IMG/VR virus record: IMGVR_UViG_3300017971_000719
Coordinates: 1 to 25,444 of that record
Origin: a virus
Length of the DNA: 25,444 bases
Direction: 5' to 3' (one strand)
In this document: positions 1-7,152 of the stretch, one piece after another
Position numbering within the stretch: the first letter of the stretch is position 1
How the letters are laid out: every line of letters begins with the position of its first letter
Program-made: the position numbers and the translations under genes
Notes under the pieces: model-generated
Told to the model about the DNA's origin: nothing
Database searches by the model: none
Seen by the model: only the letters and a program-made list of their open reading frames with translations

Positions 1-465
1 CATCCCACTCAGCTCAGCCAGAATGGCGCCCGAGCGCTCGTACCAGTCCTGCCATTCTTTGAACTCTTGCGTGGCACGGACGAGCTTCGACATGGGAGTG
101 CCCGGCAGGTCTCGCAGGGTGGAGAGCCTGTCCAGCATCTTCTTCACGTTGGCTTTGATCTTGCGGATCTTGATGCACAGCCGCGTCTCTGGGTTTGCCC
201 ACTTTCCTTTGGGGCATCCAGGTCGGCCCTGCTTGTCGATCCGCTTGCGCAGATCCCGGAGGTCCCTGGCGGGCACCTTCTTACCGTTCGGGAACTTGCC
301 GGTCAGAGCAACCTGCCGCAGCTTCTGTCGGTATCCTGGAACGAGCTTCCAGGTCTTGTCGGGCAGCTTCTCCCACAGGCCGCTCGCCCACAGACGCTGC
401 TCTCCCACCTTGGCGTTCGGTCCACGTGTTCGACGCTCGAGGATCCATTTCGGCACGCTGTTCAT
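1..465 (-). CDS. hypothetical basic protein, partial (runs off left edge)
   Basis: An open frame runs on the minus strand from an ATG at 463-465 to the window edge: 155 codons without a stop, so the C-terminus is missing. The protein begins MNSVPKWILERR and is rich in Lys and Arg, with a basic helical stretch around residues 75-115 (for example RKIRKIKANVKKMLDRL-like spacing). Codon use (CTG, GAG, AAG, ATC) matches the head genes, whereas the plus-strand frames over the same DNA give Ser/Arg/Pro-rich low-complexity products and look like shadows. It is transcribed divergently from the gene at 493, with only 27 bp between the starts, so at least one promoter must lie inside the opposing gene. 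I do not recognise a family. Confidence 0.62.
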   Translation of the reverse strand, partial: MNSVPKWILERRTRGPNAKVGEQRLWASGLWEKLPDKTWKLVPGYRQKLRQVALTGKFPNGKKVPARDLRDLRKRIDKQGRPGCPKGKWANPETRLCIKIRKIKANVKKMLDRLSTLRDLPGTPMSKLVRATQEFKEWQDWYERSGAILAELSGM

Positions 466-492
466 TGTTGACCCTACACAGTGGAGACCACG

Positions 493-1299
493 ATGGCCGT
501 GTACCTTGTCTCAGATGGAGAGTACGTGAAGATCGGCACGTCTGTCGACCCCCAACAGCGGATTACGACGCTACAGACGGCCAGTCCCCGTCCTCTGCAC
601 TTTGTTGCGACGATGCCCGGGGGCGAGGATCTCGAGAGGGCGCTTCACGAGCGATTCCGACACGCTCGAGTCAGGCCCAGAGGAGAGTGGTTTCGGCTCA
701 GTGAAGAGGACATCCTCGACGCCAAGCAGTTCGGGGAGAAGTACAACCGGGAGCGCAGCGACAGACCACTGCCCATATCCTCAGACCCGCCGGTGATGCC
801 AGATTCTCAGGCGTTTCACGACAGGCAAAAGTATCGCGTCAACGAGAGGGCCGCTATCCCTCGCTACCTGGAGGTGCTCCGTGACGTATGCGAGCGTGGT
901 GAAGTACGTCGATTTCTTCTGCTGGGCGTTCTGCAGCGGATCCTTTCACGCAACCGGCGTGCAACCTACGTTCGGGAGGTAAAAGACCGCATCGAACGGT
1001 TTTTTTCCGGTGTGGACGCTAAGGATCTTGTTGTGGACCCCGACGAGGTGGTGGAGGACCTGGGCAAAGTCTGGTATTCAGGTCCAGTGTGTTCGGAGGC
1101 CGTTCGACGTAGCTTGAGACGACTGCTCGACAGTCATGTTCTGGAGGTAGAGGCCCACCATGTACAAGACGGTGATCGCAGAGGGGATACCCGGCGCGGG
1201 GAAGACGGTGTTCGCGGAGGAGCTGGGCGAGGCGCTGACGCGGCAGAGACGGGAGGTAGGACAAAGAGCAGAGACCCTCTTTATCGCAGAGGCGGATGA
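493..1299 (+). CDS. T5orf172 / Mug113-type GIY-YIG-like domain protein
   Basis: The N-terminal ~85 residues (VYLVSDGEYVKIGTS, then a DPQQRITTLQTASP segment, an ALHERF helix and GEWFRLS) match the T5orf172/Mug113 pattern, a GIY-YIG-like fold found in phage and mobile-element proteins. A nuclease or DNA-linked role is usual for the fold but not shown here. The middle (about residues 115-215) looks helical and ends in a possible winged helix (RRSLRRLLDSHVLEVEA). The ATG at 493 is preferred to the GTG at 481 because GGAG lies at 483-486. The last ~47 residues overlap the kinase gene by 140 bp and are Arg/Gly-rich shadow-like sequence. A stop lies in another frame near 1149, so an indel may have extended the frame. 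Confidence 0.7.
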   Translation: MAVYLVSDGEYVKIGTSVDPQQRITTLQTASPRPLHFVATMPGGEDLERALHERFRHARVRPRGEWFRLSEEDILDAKQFGEKYNRERSDRPLPISSDPPVMPDSQAFHDRQKYRVNERAAIPRYLEVLRDVCERGEVRRFLLLGVLQRILSRNRRATYVREVKDRIERFFSGVDAKDLVVDPDEVVEDLGKVWYSGPVCSEAVRRSLRRLLDSHVLEVEAHHVQDGDRRGDTRRGEDGVRGGAGRGADAAETGGRTKSRDPLYRRGG

Positions 1300-1882
1300 G
1301 AAACAAGGAAATCCATACCTGAAGGACTACTACTCGGACATGTCCCGGTGGGCGTCCACAATGCAGTGCCAACTGCTGGCGCGTCGTTTCCGTGCACATC
1401 TCTCGGCCCAGTACCACGTGATGTCGGAACGTGGGGACGGCGTTTTGGATCGGTCCTACTTCGGCGATGTGGCATTCGCCAAAGTGCAGCGGGATCTGGG
1501 TTTCATGTCGGAGCGCGAGTACGAGACATACAAGCTGCTCTATCACGGCATGACCAGTTTCGTGCTGTATCCGAACCTGTGCGTGTTCCTCGACGTATCC
1601 ATCGACACGTCGATGGAGCGGATTTCACGTCGCATGATGGATCAGCATGGCCGAACTTGCGAGCAGAGGATCACGGAAGACTATCTCGCTGCCGTTCGGG
1701 ATGCGACGCTCGTGGTGATTGATGCCCTGGACCGCCACGGGACCAAGATCCTTCGTGTGTATTGGGACGAGGATCTCAGCACGCCTCCACAGCGTCGCCC
1801 CTTCATCGATAGTGTTGCTCAGACCATCATCAACCACGTGTCGCGGCGTGAGTTTGCGGACATTCACGACCGTCTTGTCTGA
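1160..1882 (+). CDS. deoxynucleoside kinase-like protein
   Basis: This 240-residue protein fits the deoxynucleoside kinase family, which phosphorylates deoxynucleosides to dNMPs for DNA synthesis. Residues 9-16 (GIPGAGKT) are the P-loop, D97-R98-S99 in VLDRSYFGD is the family DRS motif, and the Arg-rich segment RISRRMMDQHGR resembles the LID region that contacts phosphates. Length is typical of the family. The ATG at 1160 follows a GGAGGTAGAGG purine run. A salvage kinase fits a phage that makes its own dNTP supply, but the preferred nucleoside cannot be told. The start overlaps the tail of the upstream frame. A thymidylate-kinase-like NTPase is the main alternative. Confidence 0.72.
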   Translation: MYKTVIAEGIPGAGKTVFAEELGEALTRQRREVGQRAETLFIAEADEKQGNPYLKDYYSDMSRWASTMQCQLLARRFRAHLSAQYHVMSERGDGVLDRSYFGDVAFAKVQRDLGFMSEREYETYKLLYHGMTSFVLYPNLCVFLDVSIDTSMERISRRMMDQHGRTCEQRITEDYLAAVRDATLVVIDALDRHGTKILRVYWDEDLSTPPQRRPFIDSVAQTIINHVSRREFADIHDRLV

Positions 1883-1939
1883 CAACCACTCAACATCGTG
1901 AGATAACCCACAGCCCCCTGGGTGTGGAAGAAAGTCACT

Positions 1940-2031
1940 CTCTGCTACTATGGTAACGCAGTGATGGCGTCAACTTGTCGTTGTCGCCATGAGTCGTAGT
2001 GACGACGGCCACTTGTCGTCGAGTAGCAGAG
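1940..2031. repeat. 10-bp inverted repeat bracketing the leader of the terminase operon
   Basis: CTCTGCTACT at 1940-1949 is exactly complementary to AGTAGCAGAG at 2022-2031, 72 bp apart, just before the gene at 2039. The DNA between holds three TTGTCG words (1975, 1981, 2013) and a weak promoter-like pair, TTGTCG 1975-1980 and TAGTGA 1997-2002, spaced 16 bp. The 156-bp gap 1883-2038 contains no gene. It may be an operator or a long-range RNA stem controlling the packaging operon. Confidence 0.35.
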
Positions 2032-2038
2032 TGTGAGT

Positions 2039-2740
2039 ATGTCACAGAAGATCCCATTGCAGACTCCGAAGCCTGTCGACCGCTATGAGGGGGTGACAGT
2101 GCTGATGGAGACATTCGTCGATCGTCTCATCAACTCACCGGTCGGTGACGAGGTTCAGGAGCGTCTCGCGAAGGGGTGGCCTCTCGAGTCGCTGGCAGAG
2201 TTCGTCCACAATCAAGGAGAGATGCAGGACTGCTCACAGCAGGTCGTGTGTCGTGTTCTGGCCACGATGCGTGACCACATGACTCCCGTGGAGAAAGCGC
2301 AGGCGCTTCCAACGACAGTCAAACGCGCCGTCGAGTATGTGGATCACGGCATCGATGTGTTGATGGAGCTGAAGGATCTCTACGCGATGCAGCGAGAGCG
2401 CATCCACATTGATTTTTCTCTCGAGAAAGCCAGCCGCAAGCTGCTTCCCACGACGCACCGCGAGGTCAGGGTGGCGATGGATCTGCTGTCCAAGTACGCG
2501 CAGGTGCAGATGGACTTCGGCTTGGTCAAGAGGCAGCTCGGAACCGTCGAGGTCGAGGAGTCTGACCGGCGAGCGATCCCTGGCTGCAGCGACAAGGTGA
2601 GTACCGCGATGGCCGACCCGAAACGGCGCCAGAGGCTGCTCGGTGTGCTGCACCGCCTCACTGCACTGGAAGACAAATCCATGGAGGAGAACACCATCAC
2701 GATCGACACCGAGCCAGATAACGCCGAGGACGAGCAATGA
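2039..2740 (+). CDS. possible terminase small subunit
   Basis: The frame gives 233 residues from ATG 2039; a GTG at 2033 is an in-frame alternative, and neither has a strong Shine-Dalgarno. It overlaps the terminase large subunit by ATGA (2737-2740), suggesting translational coupling. Residues ~45-60 (RLAKGWPLESLAEFVHNQ) could form a helix-turn-helix of the kind small terminases use to bind packaging sites. The rest is mostly helical, including a charged segment around residues 100-165 (LYAMQRERIHIDFSLEKA), and ends in an acidic tail. The call rests on position and coupling rather than a recognised domain; an unrelated DNA-packaging cofactor is equally possible. Confidence 0.42.
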   Translation: MSQKIPLQTPKPVDRYEGVTVLMETFVDRLINSPVGDEVQERLAKGWPLESLAEFVHNQGEMQDCSQQVVCRVLATMRDHMTPVEKAQALPTTVKRAVEYVDHGIDVLMELKDLYAMQRERIHIDFSLEKASRKLLPTTHREVRVAMDLLSKYAQVQMDFGLVKRQLGTVEVEESDRRAIPGCSDKVSTAMADPKRRQRLLGVLHRLTALEDKSMEENTITIDTEPDNAEDEQ

Positions 2741-5700
2741 TTATCGACAACGGTGGTCGAGCATCGAGCATCCAGACGCGAGAGGAGTTGGAAGCGCTGC
2801 TGCGTGGCGATTTCGAGCAGATGACTACGGAGGATCAAGAGGTTCTGTTGGAGCTGCTCGAGATCATGGGAGAAGGAAAGGCGGCAGCGCCAGCGCTCGA
2901 GGCAATCCAGGCGGCCGACTACAAGCGCGAGGTCGTCGACGTCGAGACGTTCGTCACGCACAAGTACTTTCTTGGTGAGACGTGCAAGGACCTCTATCCC
3001 GTCCTGATGGCCGATCTGAAAGAGATATTCTCCGGCGACTACAACGAGATCATCTACACGGGCTCGATCGGGCTCGACTCGATCATTCAGGAGGCCGATG
3101 GAGGTCTTCCCACGCTGAGAGAGCGCCTGGGCAAGCACGGTCCGGTGACGGTGATGCTCGATAATGAGCAGGGCACGTCGCCAACGGAGCCCGCCCACAA
3201 CTCGGGCATCAAGCCTGTGATGCGTCTGACGCTGAAGAACGGCATGCAGCTCGACCTGACGCCAGACCACGAGGTGCGTGTCTGGCGTGGGACCGACTAT
3301 GCCTGGGTGCCGGCGGAGAAGCTGACGACAGACGACTTTGTCGTGACGCCGAGGCTCATCCACACGGAGCCGTCTTCGGACGTGCCGCCCGAGCGGGCTG
3401 CCGACATCGCCCGAGAGGACATTGAGTCTGGTGCCGATCACATCCGCGACGTGGTCTGTCGGGCATCTCTCGAGTCCGTGCAGGCCTATCTGTCGGTGGT
3501 ACTCTCGCAGGCCATTGTTCCGCGGCCAACGATCGGGAGGCTCGGAAACTGGTCGAAGGACTCGATCTACCAGTGCAAGTACAGCTACCGCCACGACAGC
3601 GAGCGGTTCATCCGTCAGCTGCAGCTGCTACTGCTAAGGTTCGGCATCCGCGCCACGGTTCGATTTCATCCAAAGTACGAACCCAAGCGTTGCAGCCGGG
3701 CATACTGGGAGATCGAGATCAACGGCATTGCCGACGACATTTTCAAGTGCTTGCGCCTCTTTGGCGTGTCCGATCGCTCCGATCGCGATCGAGAGAGCAG
3801 TGAGTTGCTTCTGCAGCATGCTGCCAACCCCGAGCGGCGAGTGAAGAGCTCGCTGCTACCGTTCACCTACGGCGACGCCCAACAGCTGCTCAAGAAAGGC
3901 GGCGCCAAGATGCGCAAGCCGTGGCCGTTCGCTCGCAAGCCCCGAGTGGAGGAGCGTGTCTCGAGGCACGCTCTGGACAAGCTCTATACCTCTGTGAAGG
4001 GGGCAAAGCGCCGCCTGCTCGACGAGATGGTGGCAAAAATCTACGACGAGGTCGGGTTTGAGCAGGTGGTGTCGATCGAACGCCGCGAGCTTTCCATCAC
4101 GGTGGGGGACATCGGGGCGCACAACGGCAATCGGTTCATCGCGAACGGCCTAAGTGTGCATAATTCCATCGGATTCGGGAAGTGCGTCGATGGTGATACG
4201 GAGGTCTTTGACGTCGCAACTGGCAAGCGATGTCGTGTACGAGATCTCTCCGCTCTGCGGGTGCAGTCTTTCTCGTCCGAGGGACAGTCTCGAGTGTCCG
4301 ACGCCACGGCATTTCCTTCCGGGGAGAAGCCGTGCGTCACGATGACGTTGATGAGCGGTCAGACGTTGACACTGAGCACAGACCACCCGGTGCTCACGGG
4401 GCGCGGGTGGGTCCATGCCGAGGACGTGTCGCTGTCGGATCTCGTGGCGACACCAAGGTCACTGCCTGAGCCTGAAAAGGCGCTCGACGTCCCCGACGAC
4501 GAGGTGGTGGTCGTTGGCTATCTACTGGCAGATGGTGGATGCACAGGACCGTCGCCGACTTTCACGAACATGACGCCGTCGGTGCTGAGAGAGTACGCGG
4601 ATTGCACGGATAGACTCGCGCAGAGCAACAGAATGTATGACTCCGCGGAGTCGTCGTCTGTGCCTGTGAAGAACCCGAATGCCGGACGTGCGATGACCTA
4701 TCGTACACGTGGCGTGCAGTGGTTCGTCGACAAATATGATCTCAGACACACGTCTCGAGAGAAGCGGATACCTGCGGAGTTCTACGGTCTCACGGAAAGG
4801 CAGATCGGGCTGCTGCTGAACCGCATCTGGGCTTGTGACGGTAGTCTCAACATGCACTCGCGTGTGGCAGAGATCGGACTCGCCTCTGAGCTGATGATCC
4901 GAGACATACAGTTTCTCCTTCTCCGTCTCGGTGTGAATGCTCGGTACGCCAAGTGTCGAAAGACCTACACGCACAAGGGGGAGAAACGTTCGGCCACGGC
5001 ATATCGTCTGCACGTCAGTGGCCGAGAGAACATGCTACGCTTTCTTGACGTCGTCGGCGACATTATTGGGAAGGAAGACAAGTGTTGGGCGATGAGGGAT
5101 CGGTGCCTGGCGGTCGACAACACGCGCGAGTCGACGAACACGGACGTGGTGCCGATCGACAAGGAGCGTCTGTACGAGGTGTTCCGGGAGGTCGAGCGTC
5201 GCGGCGTGAAGGTCAGGAGCAAGTATCAGCTCGGTGGACGCCACTGCAGCAGAAGTCGCTTTCAGCGTCTCGTGGAGGAGTCCCGGTACGATGGCGAGTG
5301 GTCCTGGTATGCAGACTCGGATCTGCTCTGGCAGCGCGTTCGAAACATCGAGGATGCTGGTACTCGTGAGGTCTTCGACCTGAGCGTGCCGGGAGACCAC
5401 AACTTTGTGGCGAATGGCGTGGTGATCCACAACACCTTCGCCTGCTCGATCGGCGTCTGCTACGTGCTGTACCAGCTCTCTTGCATGCACAAGCCCGCGG
5501 CGACTTTCAACCTGGCCCCGGAAACTCCGATCACTGTGCTCGGACTTTCTGCGTCCGAGGACCTGGCGAAGGAGGTCGTGCTCAAGAACGTGATCGGCAA
5601 GATCGCGCAGTCCAAGTATTTCAGCCAGAATTTCCGGCCGCGCATCACGCAGCGGAACATTCGATTTCCGAACGGCGTGACGATGTGGGCACGTGCCACT

Positions 5701-7134
5701 ACGCCGCGCTCGGCTCTCGGTATGAACCCTGTGTGCGCTCTCGTCGACGAGATCGACTTCATGCCGAAGCGCCGCAAGAAGAGTCAGCAGCGTTTCGGTG
5801 TCGTGAATATGTCGAAGGAAATCTACGACTCCATCACACGACGTATCAAGTCTCGTTTCGGTCGATACGGTAAGTTGTTCCTGCCGTGTTCGAAGAGCAC
5901 CAACGACTCGTTTTTGTCGCGTCGGCTCAAGGAAGCCGAGAATGATCCAAACGTTTTCGTGCGCGATTACGCGCTCTGGAACGCTAAACCTGGTGACTAC
6001 TCGAAGAAGAAGTTCTGGGTTCTGTGTGGCAACGAGCAGGTACCGTCACGCATTCTTCCTGACGAGGAGGTTGAGTCCATTCAGGAGGACCAACCCGAGC
6101 GCACAACGCTGCTTGAGATCCCGCTCGACTTTCGTGGCGAGTTCGAGTCGGATCTTGAAGGCAGCATTCGAGACTTGGGAGGGGTTTCTACGGTCACGTT
6201 CTCTCCTTTCATCCAACGCAGACACAAGGTCTACGAGATGGAGGATGAGGACCGAAAGCATCCCTTCAGCAAGTGGCGATACGAGATCGGAAAGCCTGGA
6301 CACTTTTTGTGGGATGAACTCACCACGGAGATCGCAGGACTCGACGCAGATGGTCGAGTCGTGTACACGCGCAAGCCCAAGTTACATCCAGAAGCGCCTC
6401 GTCATGCGCACTTCGACCCGGCGTTGAACCAATGTTCGGCTGGATTATGCATCACGCACCAGTACGGCATGACTCACGTTCGGCGTCGAAACAAGGAGAT
6501 GGCGCTCTACGACGAAGAGGCGCCACTTTTCTTTGTGGATCTCATCCTCGAGATCGTACCACCGGTCGGTGGCGAACTCGAGTTCGCCATGTACCGGCAG
6601 CTGGTCTACGACTTCGTGGAGCACGGGTACCCGATCGTGAGTGTGTCGATGGACGGCTTTCAGTCTGTCGATGCGCTGCAGATCCTGAGTGATCGTGGGT
6701 ATCACACCAGTCGGATCTCACTGGACAAGACGTGGGATCCGTATCAGCACGCAAAAAGCGCACTCTACGAGAACCGCGTGAAGTGCTACTATCACCCCGA
6801 GCTGTTCCGTCAGCTTCAGAAACTGGAGGCCGACTGGGAGAAGAGAAAGGTTCTCGCGCCCGAAGGGGAACTCAAGGACGTAGCAGACTCATTTGCAGGC
6901 TCGCTCTGGGGATCCTATCACATGCCCGCATATTTCCCTCTTCCACTTCTTGTGGGGAACTCCTCTTTCAAGGTACCACTTGGCAAGACGCAGGAGACCG
7001 AGGGTCGACAGCGGGTGGTCCCTGCCATCCCAGGCGTGAGTATTGAGGCGCAGATCGCGAACAACGACTATGTGAACCAGACCAGCACGGACAATCCGGT
7101 GATGAATTTCTTCCGGTCTCGTGGTCTCTGGTAG
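2737..7134 (+). CDS. terL: terminase large subunit (packaging ATPase-nuclease) carrying two inteins
   Basis: The 1465-residue precursor contains a phage terminase large subunit, the motor that pumps DNA into the prohead and cuts the concatemer. Removing inteins at residues 110-476 and 483-899 leaves 109 + 6 + 566 = 681 residues, a normal TerL length. The spliced Walker A is G109-SIGFGK-T900. Walker B is LVDEIDF (D1004, E1005). The RuvC-like nuclease shows candidate acidic residues D1227 (HFDPALNQ), D1306 (SMDGFQS) and D1381/D1384 (KDVADSFAG). The start overlaps the upstream stop by ATGA, and the portal follows 18 bp after the stop. Without splicing the P-loop is disrupted, so the ATPase should be inactive until both inteins leave. 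Confidence 0.93.
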   Translation: MIIDNGGRASSIQTREELEALLRGDFEQMTTEDQEVLLELLEIMGEGKAAAPALEAIQAADYKREVVDVETFVTHKYFLGETCKDLYPVLMADLKEIFSGDYNEIIYTGSIGLDSIIQEADGGLPTLRERLGKHGPVTVMLDNEQGTSPTEPAHNSGIKPVMRLTLKNGMQLDLTPDHEVRVWRGTDYAWVPAEKLTTDDFVVTPRLIHTEPSSDVPPERAADIAREDIESGADHIRDVVCRASLESVQAYLSVVLSQAIVPRPTIGRLGNWSKDSIYQCKYSYRHDSERFIRQLQLLLLRFGIRATVRFHPKYEPKRCSRAYWEIEINGIADDIFKCLRLFGVSDRSDRDRESSELLLQHAANPERRVKSSLLPFTYGDAQQLLKKGGAKMRKPWPFARKPRVEERVSRHALDKLYTSVKGAKRRLLDEMVAKIYDEVGFEQVVSIERRELSITVGDIGAHNGNRFIANGLSVHNSIGFGKCVDGDTEVFDVATGKRCRVRDLSALRVQSFSSEGQSRVSDATAFPSGEKPCVTMTLMSGQTLTLSTDHPVLTGRGWVHAEDVSLSDLVATPRSLPEPEKALDVPDDEVVVVGYLLADGGCTGPSPTFTNMTPSVLREYADCTDRLAQSNRMYDSAESSSVPVKNPNAGRAMTYRTRGVQWFVDKYDLRHTSREKRIPAEFYGLTERQIGLLLNRIWACDGSLNMHSRVAEIGLASELMIRDIQFLLLRLGVNARYAKCRKTYTHKGEKRSATAYRLHVSGRENMLRFLDVVGDIIGKEDKCWAMRDRCLAVDNTRESTNTDVVPIDKERLYEVFREVERRGVKVRSKYQLGGRHCSRSRFQRLVEESRYDGEWSWYADSDLLWQRVRNIEDAGTREVFDLSVPGDHNFVANGVVIHNTFACSIGVCYVLYQLSCMHKPAATFNLAPETPITVLGLSASEDLAKEVVLKNVIGKIAQSKYFSQNFRPRITQRNIRFPNGVTMWARATTPRSALGMNPVCALVDEIDFMPKRRKKSQQRFGVVNMSKEIYDSITRRIKSRFGRYGKLFLPCSKSTNDSFLSRRLKEAENDPNVFVRDYALWNAKPGDYSKKKFWVLCGNEQVPSRILPDEEVESIQEDQPERTTLLEIPLDFRGEFESDLEGSIRDLGGVSTVTFSPFIQRRHKVYEMEDEDRKHPFSKWRYEIGKPGHFLWDELTTEIAGLDADGRVVYTRKPKLHPEAPRHAHFDPALNQCSAGLCITHQYGMTHVRRRNKEMALYDEEAPLFFVDLILEIVPPVGGELEFAMYRQLVYDFVEHGYPIVSVSMDGFQSVDALQILSDRGYHTSRISLDKTWDPYQHAKSALYENRVKCYYHPELFRQLQKLEADWEKRKVLAPEGELKDVADSFAGSLWGSYHMPAYFPLPLLVGNSSFKVPLGKTQETEGRQRVVPAIPGVSIEAQIANNDYVNQTSTDNPVMNFFRSRGLW
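3064..4164 (+). mobile_element. intein 1 in TerL Walker A (Ser1 type, endonuclease degenerate)
   Basis: Residues 110-476 (367 aa) interrupt the terminase after G109. The element starts with Ser (SIGLDSII, matching intein block A), has block B LTPDHEV, and ends in FIANGLSVHN followed by Ser as the +1 residue. Splicing would therefore use serine at both junctions. The first three intein residues (SIG) repeat the first three of the C-extein, so the boundary could be misplaced by eye; only a cut before Ser110 both restores the P-loop and leaves a valid +1 nucleophile. A LAGLIDADG-like region is present (QAYLSVVLSQAIV, then RQLQLLLLRFGI), but the catalytic Asp is missing, so homing is probably dead while splicing is kept. 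Confidence 0.85.
4183..5433 (+). mobile_element. intein 2 in TerL Walker A (Cys1 type, LAGLIDADG endonuclease apparently intact)
   Basis: Residues 483-899 (417 aa) sit between the Lys and Thr of the P-loop. Block A is CVDGDTEVFD, block B LSTDHPV, and the C-terminal blocks are VFDLSVPGDHNFVANGVVIHN-like, ending His898-Asn899 with Thr900 as +1 nucleophile. The homing endonuclease has both LAGLIDADG motifs with their acidic residues: VGYLLADGG (D599) and LLNRIWACDGS (D701). It is therefore likely to be a mobile intein that cleaves inteinless terL alleles at the conserved P-loop DNA. It begins only six codons after intein 1. Confidence 0.93.
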
Positions 7135-7152
7135 TATCGGAGTGTTGACGTC

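Noticed and set aside
23-704. Plus-strand frames at the left end (23-529, 67-471, 195-704)
   Set aside because: They are Arg/Ser/Pro-rich shadows of the minus-strand partial gene and of the gene at 493.
1905-1928. Possible terminator after the kinase (CCACA/TGTGG around a C-rich loop)
   Set aside because: Only five pairs with alternative pairings and no T-run; too weak to annotate.
2380-3594. 404-codon open frame on the minus strand opposite the small and large terminase genes
   Set aside because: It lies wholly antisense to well-supported genes and has a composition expected of the complement of GC-rich coding sequence; no ribosome site or domain.
3064-4164. Class 3 intein lacking an N-terminal nucleophile
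   Set aside because: A boundary with Ser1 fits block A (SIGLDSII), restores the P-loop and leaves Ser as +1, so a normal serine mechanism is simpler.
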